DNA from: Humulus lupulus
Lineage: Eukaryota > Streptophyta > Magnoliopsida > Rosales > Cannabaceae
Length of the DNA stretch: 64,000 bases
Assembly: GCF_963169125.1 (NCBI RefSeq)
Contig: NC_084794.1
Span: 92,487,018-92,551,017, forward strand
Direction: 5' to 3'
The notes under the pieces were generated by a model, which saw only the letters and a program-made list of their open reading frames with translations, was not told the origin of the DNA and did not search any database. Positions 47,121 through 59,368 of the stretch are shown here, piece after piece. A program made the translations under genes and the position numbers. Position 1 is the first letter of the stretch; every line of letters begins with the position of its first letter.

Positions 47121-49234
47121 ACATGTTTAAAATTGGATTATTTGATATGTTTGAATAATTGGATGATTTTCATGTTTTTATGAAGCATATTGATTTTATG
47201 TGAATTTTAGTAATTTTTAGGTAATTTTGTTGTGTTTTCTATGCTATTAATTTTTATATATGCTTTATTTTGTGTAAAACATGTTAAAAATTAATTAGAA
47301 AATGAATTTGGTTTGAAAAATTGCTCAATTTTTTTTTGGAAAAATTTGCATGGGCTCACATGCGCGCGCCCCACCAGCGCCCTGCGTGCGCCCCGCGCGT
47401 GCACCTGCGCGCATCCCTCCGTGCGCGCGTGCGACACCAGCTAGAGCACACGGGTGAACATTACTCGATACGGGTACTGTTCATCCATAATTTTTTTTTT
47501 TAATTTTTAAAAAAAAAATTAAAAAATATATTTTAATTGAGAAAATACATAATTTATTATTAAAACCAAAAATATATATTTTTTGTTTTATCATTTATTT
47601 ATTTTTTAAATAAGATATTTTTGTTAGTTGGGATTTAAATAATTAGATATTTTCTACAAAGATTCAAATTCAAATTTAAAAATAGACTAACAACTTAATT
47701 TTAAATATTTTAATATATTAAAATATTAGAATTATGATATCAGATATTTAAGATATTTTCATTTAAATTCTTGATATTTTTATTGAATCTTTATTTGAAA
47801 ATATAAATATCTTTTTATTCTATAGTTTTTAATATTTAAATTATTATAAATTTGAATATTGTTAGTTAGATATTTTTATGATATTTGAATTTGTTTAACT
47901 ATTTTGAGATATTTTAGGGTTATTATAACTATTTTTTAAATGGTTAAAATATTAGCTAATAGTTGTAACAACACAAGATATTTTTGGAAAATAGTTTAGA
48001 TATTGATTTTAAAATTTAAAATTAGTTAAATTTTGAAAAATATCAATTTTTTCAGCCAATTAATAAAATATTTTTTTAATAAATGGAATTTAAATTAACT
48101 TTGGTTAATTGTTGATAAATCCTATTTAAATTAAATTAATATATATTTTTTTCAAATTAACTTAAAACCAATTTAATTGTTGATAAATGAAATTTAAATT
48201 AACTATTGTTAATTGTTGATAAATTTAATTTAAATTAACTTATTTTTTTTTGTAAAAATTTAATTAATTTGAATTTTTTGATAAATTCTTGATAATTAAT
48301 TGTGGTATTTTTGCAAATGAAATAAATTGTGGTATTTTTGCATAAATTCATAAAATTGCTCATATAGTAACATGATTAGGCCCATCCAATTATAACATGT
48401 CTGTTTGCACTATATGTGGTATTTTTGCAATTGGGCTTAAATGCATATAGTGGTCCATATGTTTGTTAGATATATGGATTTTGCCAAATAAAATATTCAT
48501 AAAATAATAGGTTTTATTTGGACCTATTAGAAAATGTAAATTTTAAATTCATCTCTTGTGGGAGATTCCACTTGTGAAGGCTCATTTGCTTTGCATGACT
48601 ATAGTGGGCCTAATCAATTAATAACAATTAATAAAACGAATGTTTAAATTCCTGTCTTTTGGACCTTGTATGGAAGATAGGGGCCTTTGTAGTGGGAACG
48701 ACATACTGGACCCAGCCCTCCTCCATACAAGCCGAATTGTTAAGGCCCATTTACCTGAGTTGGACTTAATTGTATAGGTTCATTATATTAGTTAAACCTA
48801 AATATTGATTAGCAATAAATTAATTCTAAATTAATTGAATTTGTTTCAATGTGACACTTTAGAATTAATAGGAAATTATAGGACTTTGGTTTTAAAAAAT
48901 TTAATCTGTTTAATTTTTTTTGGGAAAACCATAGTCATTAATTTTCTAAAAATAAATAATAAAAATACTATTTTTAATTTTATAATGAGCTTATTTTAAG
49001 ATTTTTACTTGATCTCCACCGTTGGTTTAACATAGTCAATAGCTTAATGGGGCCTTGAGGCGCTTTGATTCTTCCCCCTACGGAAGGTGTTCATTAGTTA
49101 TTTTGACAAGGTTAGATTTCGAAAGATAGATAATTATAGGTCAAATTCTACTAGACTCACCCCTACGGTGACTACTAGGACTAAATCTATTATTATTAAA
49201 ACCGTGGGTCTAGCTCATACAATAAGAGATTCTT
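47121..49234. other. AT-rich segment with GC-rich island, no gene seen
   Basis: Very AT-rich (47480-48330), apart from a sharp GC/CpG-rich island at about 47345-47455 with many GCGCGC and CACGCGC runs. From 48540 the base composition becomes balanced (GGACCCAGCCCTCCTCCATA; CCCCTACGGAAGGTG), suggesting transposon leader or LTR DNA. No recognisable protein. Confidence 0.5.
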
Positions 49235-49853
49235 GAGCTGTTTGGCGTTGTTTTCAGAAAACAATTTTTAAAAACAAAGTTACAAAAAACAGAAAATTTT
49301 GAGAACAACAAAAAGTTGTTTTCTGTTGTTCTCAACAATTTTTTGTCTATTTTTTTCTCATATAATTTATTGTCACATAATTTTCTCTCTCATTAGTTTC
49401 TCTCACATCACTTTCTCTCTCATCACTTAATATATCTTCATTTTTTCTCTCTTGTCATTTCCTCTCTCATTACTTTCTCTCTACTCACTTCTCTCTCTTC
49501 ACTTTCTTTCTCATCACATTCTCTCTCATTTTTTCTTAGATCAATTTCTCTCTTCTCAATTTCTATTTCTTCAAATTTTCTCTCCTTACTTTCTCACTTC
49601 TTATTTTTCATCATTTTTTTTCAAATTATTTTATCTCATTATTTATTACAAACTTTTAAAATATTTTTCTCTTTGTAAATATATTTGTTAATATTTTATT
49701 TAAGATTTTAAAAAAATAAAACTAAAAAATCATTTTTAGAAAACATTAACCAAACACCTTTTGTTTTTTGAAAACTACAAAAACAGTTTTTTGTTCTCAT
49801 TTCTGAGAACACAACTTTGAAAACAAAAAACAGAAAACAATACCAAACAGGCC
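49235..49853. mobile_element. MITE-like element with inverted repeats
   Basis: Left end CTGTTTGGCGTTGTTTTC (49238) and right end GAAAACAATACCAAACAG form an 18-bp terminal inverted repeat with two mismatches, about 615 bp apart. Internal inverted repeats (GAGAACAAC ... GTTGTTCTC) and CTCTCT-rich DNA fill the middle, with no transposase. The TSD is unclear, so the superfamily is not assigned. The open frame at 49452 inside is not a gene. Confidence 0.75.
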
Positions 49854-50188
49854 ATTTGTTTTCTTATTTTGATCGAATAGTAGGTTGTTAATAGTGTTGT
49901 CCATTATTAAATGAGTTTACAACTCTATTTAACTGGTGATATTTTTGACTCTCGCCAACCGGGACAAGGATATCATAGATTAGTTAAAAACCTAAAGGAA
50001 TAGAGATATGATTGTTTTTGGTATTTTTTCTCATATCTTACATGTTTTGGTATATGTTGTGCTATTTCTTGAAATTTGTGTGAATAGAAGTTTTATTGAG
50101 CAAATGTGATTGATTTCTATTTTATTGATAATTGGTAGTTTTAAGCTAAGTAGTGTTTGTGTCTACTCCCATCCTTTCTCAATTTTCA
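49854..50188 (+). other. Leader-like DNA before copia 2 gag
   Basis: Reads GACTCTCGCCAACCGGGACA, then T-rich DNA to the gag ATG. It may be the 5' untranslated leader of copia 2; no 5' LTR matching 53993-55844 precedes it. Confidence 0.35.
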
Positions 50189-50911
50189 ATGAAGAAGCTC
50201 ACTAAAAAAATCTTCCTTAATTGGAAGCAGAATATCAACATAAAGTTGATTGGTGACAACTCTGAATTCGTCATGATTGAGGAATCCCCAGAATGAGCAC
50301 CGTGTCCGCACGTTAGTGATGGCACCGTCAATGCTCGTGATGGTACCATAAATCCTTGGATAACACCGTCTCTGCACGTTCGTGATGGCACCGTAAATTC
50401 TCGGATGGCACCGTGTCTACACGTTCGTGCTCAACTCAACTATGGTCTGACGCAGCTCATGAACGAGCTTCAGATTATTGAACCGGTCATGGGTGGACCT
50501 AGTAAAGGAAGTGAAAATAAGACTACTGATGTTGCTGCTGATCTATCTAAGGTCGAAGCCCATCTAGCTTCGTCTTCGAAAGCAAGAAACAAGAGGAAAG
50601 GTGGACAAATAAACAGCCCCAAGCCTGCAAAGGCTGCAAAGACGAGTGCACAACCAAGTGATCAGAAGCCTAAGGGGAAGAACAAGAAAAACAAGAAAGG
50701 AAAAGATAAGTGCTTTCACTGCAAAGAGAATGGACATTGGAAACGAGATTGCCCTAAGTTTCTAGCAGGGAAAAACAAAGGTAATGATTATAGTTCATTT
50801 ATCTTAGAAACATGTATTTTAGAGAATGATAATCAGTTTGGATTATTGATTCTGGATCTACTAACCATGTTTGTAATTCTTTACAACTTCTTGAATCGTG
50901 GGAGGAAGTGA
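50189..50911 (+). pseudogene. Ty1/copia element 2 gag
   Basis: Possible start ATG 50189 (MKKLTKKIFLNWKQNIN), stop TGA about 50294. A stretch of repeats then disrupts the frame, and from about 50430 it reads AQLNYGLTQLMNELQIIEPV, a Lys-rich linker, and the nucleocapsid knuckle CFHCKENGHWKRDC (CX2CX4HX4C). The middle of gag is missing or replaced by the repeat. Confidence 0.8.
50290..50435 (+). repeat. Minisatellite-like repeat inside copia 2 gag
   Basis: Units built around GGCACCGT and CACGTTCGTGATGG repeat irregularly 3-5 times (50296, 50325, 50367, 50384, 50407). It replaces gag coding sequence. Confidence 0.7.
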
Positions 50912-51222
50912 ACAAAGGCGGCTTAAAGCTTAGAGTTGGGAACAGAGCGTTCATGGCGGTCCAAGCCAGAGGAAGAGCTAGTCTGAAGTTCGGAAATAAA
51001 TTTTTAATTTTAAAAGATGTATTTTTTATTCCAGATTTGAGTAGAAATTTAATTTCAGTTTCCATTTTGCAATTAGAACGATTTGTTATGACTTTCACAA
51101 GTTTTAATATATATATATTTCTTTCAATCGATCACAATTGTGTATTGCATGTTTGGAAAACGGGCTTTATATTCTCCAACCTAACGAACCCCTCGCTCTT
51201 AATAATGATTTATTCAAAGTAG
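50840..51222 (+). pseudogene. Ty1/copia element 2 protease
   Basis: In frame with 50908 the sequence reads WIIDSGSTNHVCNSLQLL, the copia aspartic protease active site (DSGST), then LRVGNRAFM, LKDVFFIPDLSRNLISVS. The gag-to-protease frame change near 50840 indicates a frameshift. Confidence 0.82.
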
Positions 51223-51977
51223 CTAAACCTAGGACCAATAAACGTCAAAAGACCGATAACAATAATACGACGTATTTATGGCACTTGAGACTAGGTCAGA
51301 TTGGCTATGATAGGATTCAAAGACTTAAAAAGGGCGTACCTTTGAGAGAACTCACCTTAGGTGAATTACCTGTCTGTGAATCTTGTATAGAAGGAAAACT
51401 GACCAAGCGTCCATTCTTTGCAAAAGGTGATAGGGCCAAAGAACCACTTGGTCTTGTGCATTCAGAAGTTTGTGGACCTTTGAATGTACAAGCCAGGGGT
51501 AGTTTTGAGTATTTTGTCACTTTTATTGACGATTACTATAGATACTCATGTCTTTACCTAATGCATAGGAAATCAGAAACATTTTCAAAGTTTTAGGAAT
51601 TCCTAGCAATGGCTCAGAACCAATTAGGTAAAATGTTAAAGATCTTGCAATCTGATAGGGGTGGAGAATATTTGGATATGCAGTTCCAAGATCATTTAAC
51701 TAAACTTGAGATTTTATCATAACTTACTGTCCCAGGTACTCCGCAACAAAATGGTGTAGCGGAACGCCGAAACAGAACTTTATTGGAAATGGTTAAATGC
51801 ATGCTTAGTTACTCAACTCTACCAACTTCGTTCTGGGGACATGCAATTGAAACCGCGAATGACATTCTCAATGTCGTGCCGTCAAAATCAATCCCCAAAA
51901 CACCTTTAGAACGTAGAATGGTCGTGAACCTAGTTTACGCCATTATAGAATCTGGGGGTGTCCCGCTCACATCCTGA
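51222..51977 (+). pseudogene. Ty1/copia element 2 integrase
   Basis: GAG pre-integrase/zinc finger (LWHLRLGQIGYDRIQRL, CESCIEGKLTKRPF), the catalytic core with VHSEVCGPLNVQARG (Glu where the usual motif has Asp) and LQSDRGGEYLD (second Asp), and PGTPQQNGVAERRNRTLLE (third residue Glu). TAG at 51594 and TAA near 51720 interrupt it, and frame loss near 51925 ends it. Confidence 0.85.
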
Positions 51978-51994
51978 GGAAAAAGGAGGGAAAG

Positions 51995-53968
51995 CTAGAA
52001 CCGCGAACTGAAGTTTGCATGTTTGTTGGCTATCGTAAAGGTACTCGGGGTGGACTTTTCTATAGTCATTCAGAAAATAAAGTGTTTACTTCTACAAATG
52101 CTACTTTTCTGGAAAATGACTATGTCCAGAACTTTAAACCTCGCAGCAAAGTAGTTTTAGAGGAGATGGTTAAAGAATTGACTCCAACCAATGTTCCATC
52201 ATCATCAACGCGAGTTGATGATGAAATTCCCACTCTTCACGTCCAACTGACGCAAGTCAGTTTAAATGAAGAAAGTACCACTGCTCCTGAGCAAACAGTC
52301 ACGGAGCCTTGTCGTAGTGGGAGGGTTTCTAGGAACCCAGTTCACTATGGTTTGGATAGTGAAACCAATATGGTTGTTGGTGACACTAGTGATGATGATC
52401 CGTTGTCTTTCAAACAGGCAATGACTAGCCCTGAAAAGGAACTATGGCTCGAAGCCATGAAACAGGAAATGGAGTCCATGTACTCAAATTCCGTCTGGGA
52501 TCTTGTGGAAGAACCTAGTGACTTTAGGGCCATTGGGTGCAAGTAGATCTACAAGAAGAAACGAGGTGTTGATGGAAATATTGAGACTTATAAATCTTGA
52601 TTAGTGGCAAAGGGTTATACCCAAAGAGAAGGTGTGGACTATGAGGAAACTTTTAGTCCGGTAGCCATGCTCAAATCCATTCGCATCCTCCTATCCATAG
52701 CAGCCGCTCTCGACTATGAGATCTGGAAAATGGACGTCAAGACAACTTTTCTTAATGGAAAGCTTGACGAAGTCATTTATATGGATCGGCCAGAAGGATT
52801 TAAAGTATCTGGACAAGAAGGAAAAGTTTGCAAGTTTAATAGGTCCATCTATGGACTTAAGCAAGCTTCTCGTTCCTGGAATCTTAGGTTTGATGAAATA
52901 ATCAAAACCTATGGCTTTGAACAAAATATTGATGAGCCCTGTGTTTACCAACTGAAGGCAAATCAAATAGTGGTATTCCTGGTTCTTTATGTAGATGATA
53001 TCTTACTCATTGGAAACAATGCTAAGAAATTATCAGATGTGAAGAATTGGTTGAGCACTCAATTCCAGATGAAAGATTTGGGTGAAGCAAGTTATGTTCT
53101 ACATATCCAGATCATCAGGGATAGAAAGAACAGACTCTTAACTCTATCTCAAGCAGCTTACATAGATAAAGTGCTTGAACGTTTCTCAATGACAAATTCC
53201 AAGAAAGGGCGTCTACCGTCTCGCCATGGAATTCATCTTTCAAAGAAGCAGTCTCCCCAGACTCCTGAAGAGGAAGATGCAATGAGAAAAGTTCTTTACG
53301 CATCTGCAGTTGGAAGTCTGATGTATGCCATGTTCTGTACTAGACCAGATATCTGCTATGCAGTGGGAGTAGTGAGCAAGAATCAGTCAAACCAAGGACT
53401 GGAACATTGGATAGCAGTTAAGCATATATGGAAGTATTTGAGACGGACTAGGGAGTATATGTTAGTCTACAAGGGTGGTATTCTGAACCCTATAGGCTAC
53501 ACCGATTCAGATTTTCAGACTGATGTCGATGACAGGAAGTCTACTTCTGGAATGGTGTTTACTCTTGGGGGTGGGGTTGTGATTTGGAGAAGCGTAAAGC
53601 AGTCTGCAATCTCATATTCCACCATGGAGGTTGAGTACATAGCCATGTCAGAAGCAACTAAGGAAATAGTCTGGCTAAAGAAGTTCTATTCAAATCTTGG
53701 TGTTATTCCAGAAATGGATAAACCGCTTGTGTTGTTTTGTGACAATACAGGAGCGATATCCAACTCGAAAGAACCTCGAAGTCACAAGAGGAGTAAGCAT
53801 ATAGAAAGGAAGTATCACATTATTCGAGAATATGTGGCCATGGGAGATGTGAAGGTTATGAAGATTGCAACTGAAGACAATCTTGCAGATCCGTTTACAA
53901 AGACACTACTAGAAGCTACATTTGATAAGCATATCAAGGAGATGGGATTAGTAGAATTAAGGCATTAG
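51995..53968 (+). pseudogene. Ty1/copia element 2 reverse transcriptase and RNase H
   Basis: MFVGYRKGTRGGLFYS, linker CRSGRVSRNPVHYGL, then RT: TAG in CK-IYKKKRG (52544, expected TGG) and TGA after YKS (52599), followed by a 454-codon clean frame, LVAKGYTQREGVDYEETFSP, WKMDVKTTFLNGKLD, catalytic YVDDILLIGN, RNase H with GYTDSDFQTDVDDRKSTSG, EYIAMSEATKEIVWLKKF, FCDNTGAISNSKEP, and ADPFTKTL, ending TAG after ELRH. It is the best preserved part of the element and close to copia 1. Confidence 0.9.
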
Positions 53969-53992
53969 TTTCAATTAGTGCAAGTGGAAGTT

Positions 53993-55844
53993 TGTTGGGG
54001 TTTTATGCCCTAATTAAAACCCGAATTCTTTGTAATCTCATTTTATTATCAATAAAAGAATAGAAATCATTTTTTGACTTGGTCAATCACTTTGCTCACA
54101 TGTTTTATTTTCATGATTATTTGTTTAATATAAACTTCTATTAAATCCCGAGCATATAGCTAATCTTATTTATAGTGACGTCATCACAGTGGAATATAAA
54201 TATGATTATATGCTCAAAATAAGTTAGTCCTAAGATTAGTCAGTGCACAGGATTTACACTGACTTGCCAATCTACGATATGATCTACTTACACATTACAG
54301 TGTTATGTTCTTTCTAGAACATTAACAAAGTAGATAAGATCAGATGTATTTGTTACATCGGACTGGACCGATATTGACAGTTGATAAGATAAGTAAACAT
54401 ACTGTTATTATCTATTCTAGTCATATCATATAGTTGACCATAGGTCAATTCAATCTCAATTATGAGTGGTTAGTATTCTAACTCATTGTATTATTTGAGT
54501 TCTTTGACTTGTTCATTACCAGCTTACCCTACAGACTAGCCTATACTTACATCTTGGGAACTCGGTAGTATAATTGAGTGGGAGTGTTAATCATAGATAT
54601 GAACATCTATAGCTTCTAATGAAGAAGTGAAACGATGGTTTTCTTTTAGTTTGGTTCAAGGTGTTAAATGATAGAGATCTCATTTCAGTAATTAAATTAG
54701 TTTACTAAAATATCATTTACAAGGAACTAAGTGTTTTAAGGATAAAATACAATGAGGGGTAAAATAGTATTTTAGTCCTATCTCATTGTAGACCGTCTAT
54801 AGAGGATTGAGTGACAATTATGGTTGTAACAATGGATAATTAATAGCGTATCTATATTTGTTATAGAGCGTTCTATGAATTCAAGAGTGCAATTTCGAGT
54901 TTATAGTGGAGTCACAAGGAATTAATAAGTTAGTAAGTTTATTTGTTAGATTTATGATAACTTATTGGAGCTTGATTTCATAGGCCCATGGTCCCCATTG
55001 TACCTTGGATAAAATCATCTAGATAGTCTCAATTAATTGATTTAATTATCAATTAGAATTATCAAAGTTGACCAGGTCAATTTTGGATAGTTTCATAGAG
55101 TTGTGTAATTTTGAGAAGAAAAGAGAAATTATGGCAGATTTATTAATTAAGATAAATTGGTATCTAAATTAATAAATAAGTTTAAATCAAGGTTCAAATT
55201 ATAAATAATTAAGTTGATAAAGGATTTAAATAATAATTTAATTAATTAAATCAATAGAAAACAATACATGCCTTGATTTTAAGGCCAATGGGCTTATAAT
55301 CAAATGAGAAATTTCACGGGCCTAAAGCCCGTGATAATTTCGACCTAGGGCTTCAAAATGACTATTATTTTATTGATTTTTTAATTAAATTAAATGGCCT
55401 AATTGAGTCTATAGAAGGAGTGCTTAGAGAGAAGTCAAAACATAAGTTTAATCACTAGTTTTCTGATAGTTTTATATTCTCTCTAAACACAAGTCATTTT
55501 CTAAGCCTCTTTGATTATTTTCTATTCTTCTTCTCTGTATCTATCTCATGTGTTGAGAATTACCCACACTAGTCTAGGTGGTTCTAAGGATACATTGGAA
55601 GATTGTGAAGAAAATAGAAGAACAGTTCAGTTTCTTGATAATACTCTGCGACAGAGAGGATACAAGAGTTAGAGAAACTGAAGGAAGGACTATTTCATTC
55701 CGCTGCGTATACTGTAAGTATTCTATTCTTTGTTTCTCTTTGAATTCAATTTTAGAAACATGTTTTAGGCTATCTCGTATTAATTTGTTTAATATTAGAT
55801 ATACATGAAAATAAATAAAGATCTTGTATAAGTTATTCCCAACA
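53993..55844 (+). repeat. 3' LTR of Ty1/copia element 2
   Basis: 1852 bp, TGTTGGGGTTTT ... TTCCCAACA. A purine-rich GCAAGTGGAAG PPT precedes it (53980-53990). Right flank ATGTA. No matching 5' LTR is seen in this window. Confidence 0.85.
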
Positions 55845-56509
55845 ATGTACACATCGCCACCTAAGCTCTCCACTCAAGGCTAGGTGAGCTTTCCTTTCCT
55901 TTTACCTGCACCACATAGCACCCGTGAGCCAAGGCTCAGCAAGAAAACTCATTACTGCATGTATTTAATATCAATTGATGATTATGATAATCATACTGGG
56001 CTTGTAGCCCTAATAAGATAATATCGAGATTCTAATAATCATGTTGGGGCGTGTAGCCTTAATTAGATGGTATCGAGATTCTAATAATCATGCTGGGGCA
56101 CCCTAATCAAATAATATAGAGATTCTAATAATCATGCTGGGGCGTGTAGCCCTAATTAGATGGTATCGAGATTCTAATAATCATGCTGGGGCATGTAGCC
56201 CTAATCAGATAAGTGACTGGTAAGTAAGTCACGAAATTGAATCAAATAAGTGATTGATGAGTAAGTCACAAACTTGAATCAGTTAAGTAACTGATGAGTA
56301 AGTCACGAACTTGGGCTCCGCACCCTTAGCGCAGTCACCTGGGCCTCTGGCCATGGCTCTAAGTAACTAGCCTTTAGACTAGATAAGCGCTTTTGTTTTC
56401 ATCGAACTTAAGGTTGGTCAAGCATTTCATTCTTATGACAATAATGCTTATGTTGATTAGATCTAATCTTTTCGGCTTGCGTTAAACACGCTAATACTGT
56501 TCTTGACTC
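55845..56509 (-). mobile_element. R4: minus-oriented long LTR fragment
   Basis: Begins inside the family block ATGTACACATCGCCACC and continues with AGCCTT/AGCAAGAAAACTC, the GACCGACC-like and AGATCTAATC blocks, then ends in unrelated DNA at about 56510. The first ~330 bp present in R3 are lacking, probably on the other side of copia 2. Confidence 0.65.
56015..56215. repeat. 49-bp tandem repeat inside R4
   Basis: Four to five copies of a unit with TATCGAGATTCTAATAATCA and GGGGCGTGTAGCCCTAAT. One copy lacks GTGTAG. Confidence 0.88.
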
Positions 56510-57067
56510 ATACGATCGCAAACCACCACTGTCGTTTTTAGTAAAGCAATCCTCCAATCGTTGTGATCCTCGTCAAGTTGAACCTTAGGTATAATCTCCT
56601 TAAGTAATTGTTTCCCAATGGTTCTAATAATAGGAGGAATCTTTCTATACTGCAATTATAAAACTACAAAATTTAGAAAAGCAGAAAGAATAAAGATAAC
56701 ATATAGAACAAATACTTACGACTCAGTGAGGTGAGATTTTCCCGTCTTTAGCGTGTATGGGGAGGGTCCTTGGAAACATGAACAACCTGTCTCTAATACC
56801 ATTTGTAAAGCGCCCTATTCTATTACTTTGTAAAATTTCTCACAAGTCATAAATAATTAGAAAATACCACTTGGGGCCTTGATAAAAATGCAAGTTGGGC
56901 CCAGTAGTTTAAAATAAAAATAAAGTGTTCTTATGCAACGTTTAAAGAAAAATAAAATTTAAGTCCCACTAATAGTTTTAAAACTAAAGTCCATAATATA
57001 ATTCTTTAAAACTCGACGCTTATGTTGATCGTTTATTTGTTCATAGGATACCCCCACACCATACACA
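56510..57067. other. Unidentified segment left of the CACTA element
   Basis: No protein recognised. TGTAAAGCGCCCTATTC at about 56803 loosely resembles the TGTAACGCCC start of the R elements, so part may be an eroded LTR of another subfamily. Confidence 0.35.
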
Positions 57068-57084
57068 CACTACAAGAAAAAGAG

Positions 57085-57540
57085 TCTACAGCGACAACTT
57101 TTGTCGTCGTTGTAGATGAAGAAGTCATCGCTGTAGGTATACAGCGATGACATGTCGTCGCCAACACATGTCACTGTAGGTCTGTATGTGTATCAATCTA
57201 CAGCGATGACAAAACATAGTCATCGCAGTAGTGCTTTACTACAGCGAAGACATGTTGGTCACAGTAGGGAATCATTTTTTTCAGTTGGACTGGGATATTG
57301 CGACGACATGTCATCGTTGTTGGTGGTTACAAAATTTGAAAACCTCCTACAACGACGACATGTGGTCGCTATAGGTCCTTCGACCGCCCCATCTACTGCG
57401 ACGATGTGTCGACGCTGAAGAGTTTGTGAGTTTATATGCCTTCAGCGATGCCATGTCGTCGTCGTAGTGTCACAAAAATTCATATTTTCGTGTTCAGTGT
57501 GCACACTACGGTGACGACACGTCGCCGCTGTAGGTAAACA
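57085..57540. repeat. Subterminal palindromic repeats of the CACTA element
   Basis: About nine variants of the palindrome CAGCGACGACATGTCGTCGC within 450 bp (for example 57138, 57198, 57243, 57301, 57352, 57393, 57440, 57509), often ending in GTAG. In En/Spm such arrays bind the TNPA protein; here the motif is different and self-complementary. Confidence 0.85.
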
Positions 57541-57760
57541 CTTTTTTTTTTCATTTAATTAATTATATTGATAAAAATTTATTTAATAAAATATTAAATA
57601 TTAAATAAATAAAACCAACTTATTTAATTCAATAATAAAACCAATTTAACAATATCCATAGTCTCCAAAATTTAACATAACAAAACATAAGTAGTATTGT
57701 CTCCAAAATAAAAAAAACAACACAAAGTATTAATAATTTAAAAATAGTAATATAATAAAA

Positions 57761-59368
57761 CTAAATGTCATCAAAATAAATTCCAAAGTCATTATCGTCG
57801 GGCAATTTTGGTGGCTGTGGTGGTTGTGGCTGCTGTGGTTGTTGTGGTTGAAAGCTTGCCATCATGGGATGTATCATATTCATGTCCAAGTTTATAGGCT
57901 GAAATTGTGGAGCTTGGATGTTCGGATTTGTTGCTTGCAACAATTGTTGCATTTGTTGGGAGTTGTTGTTCTGGGTCATAAAGTCTTGACTGAATTGTTG
58001 AATCATGGACTGGAAAGCCTCAGGTGGTATCGTTGGAGGGCCAACTGTGGTGGACGAAAACAGTGATGCCTCTGATTATGAAGAGGATCCGGTGGCACTT
58101 GAGGCAAAGGTACTAGTGCCCTTCAACTTGTGTCCAATACCTCAGTTGTGGCCACGACGTTGACCAAGTACCTTTGAGACGACTTGTGTCTCATTGACAG
58201 TGGCACTTCCTACTTCAAATTCAGATTGAGATTGTGATTGTTTCTGGACTTCTTGCTGCAAGGCATCCTGCAGTTTAGAAACAAGAAAATTAATACATAA
58301 TATAATTTAATAATATACATATATACAAAAATTATAAAGTTAATTACATATGCATCCTTAGCATTTGTGTTCACTCATCCACGTGTCGGATGATTGTGCA
58401 TGTCATGGAACGTATCGATAATGCTGGACAGTTCCTTAGTCTGAAGATTCATCTTTAGAAAACAAAATTTAATAAAATCTCAGTTAAATATTGAAATTAT
58501 TATTAAGACAATTTAAAATATTTCAAATTATCTATATATTTTTATTTACCTTATTAAATCGAGCAGAAGCATAAGAATTCGATTCATGGAGACTTGGATA
58601 CTTATGTTTTACTCTGTTGGCAACATTTGCCTTTGAGCGTGCCATGAACTTTGGAGTGGTGAAAAGGTCAAGTAACTTCTGCAAACTCTCGTTGTTAATG
58701 TCGTCCGGTGGATTCTTTCTGGCTGTCTCGATATCATCATACCCTCCATGTCTTTTCTTGCGACCTTTTCTATCCTTGTAGCGATCCTGAAACTCTCGTT
58801 CAATCCTAGTGTCTATCAGTCACCACTCAGGGAGAGCTCGGGGAATAACGAAAAATTCATTCAAATAAAAAATGGCGAGATTTTTTAAATTATATATAAA
58901 AAAAACATTACATGTGAATAAGTAGATAAATTTACCTTAAGCTTTTGCATCAATCCAATCTTGTGCTTATTTGGAACACTCTGCCACGAGTCATAATATA
59001 ATGCGAAAAGGTGACCAATAAGGTTACCAATAAGTCTCATGAACAATGTCCCAAAATCACCAACTGCTTTGAAGGTTCCCTCCTTCAGATCAAATTGTAG
59101 AGCCAATGGACCTTTATTGTCGTTGACGAGCTGCTGCAAATTTTTGGATCGAGACCGACCTCTTCTTTTTGCAGCAGCCGTTGCATATGTTAATTAAGCA
59201 ATACAATTAAATTGAATAAAATAATAACATTTTGTCATTTATTGATAAAAGATAGACTAATTATAGTATATTACATGTCTCACATGAAGTAGGAACTCGC
59301 GTGGGATCTGGAGGAGGAGGAGGATCCACTCCGTCACCGCCATGAGAACGAGCAACAGTAGCAAACAT
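57761..59368 (-). pseudogene. Ptta/En/Spm-type (Transposase_24-like) protein of the CACTA element
   Basis: Exon pieces on the minus strand: ATG 59368 (MFATVARSHGG, Pro-rich), then AAAKRRGRSRSKNLQQLVN, LQFDLKEGTFKAVGDFGTLF, ALYYDSWQSVPNKHKIGLMQ ending at a GTAAAT donor. Next comes IPRALPEW-, a TGA at about 58830, DRYKDRKGRKKRHGGYDDI, LDLFTTPKFMARSKANVANRV, ESNSYASARFNK, and a C-terminal Gln/Pro-rich tail (MIQQFSQDFMTQNNN ... FQPQQPQQPQPPQPP ... FGIYFDDI) ending at TAA 57761. It is the En/Spm-associated plant transposase family, with internal stops and lost reading frames between exons. The exons were read by eye, so boundaries are approximate. Confidence 0.72.

Noticed and set aside
48540..50188. 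A host gene with first exons upstream of copia 2
   Set aside because: No exon with protein similarity could be read in any frame; the adjoining DNA leads into copia gag.
55976..56215. A CRISPR array from regular 49-bp repeats
   Set aside because: The repeats are contiguous tandem units without distinct spacers, in a plant LTR fragment.
57152..57418. Plus-strand 88-codon open frame
   Set aside because: Its content comes from CACTA subterminal palindromes, not a gene.
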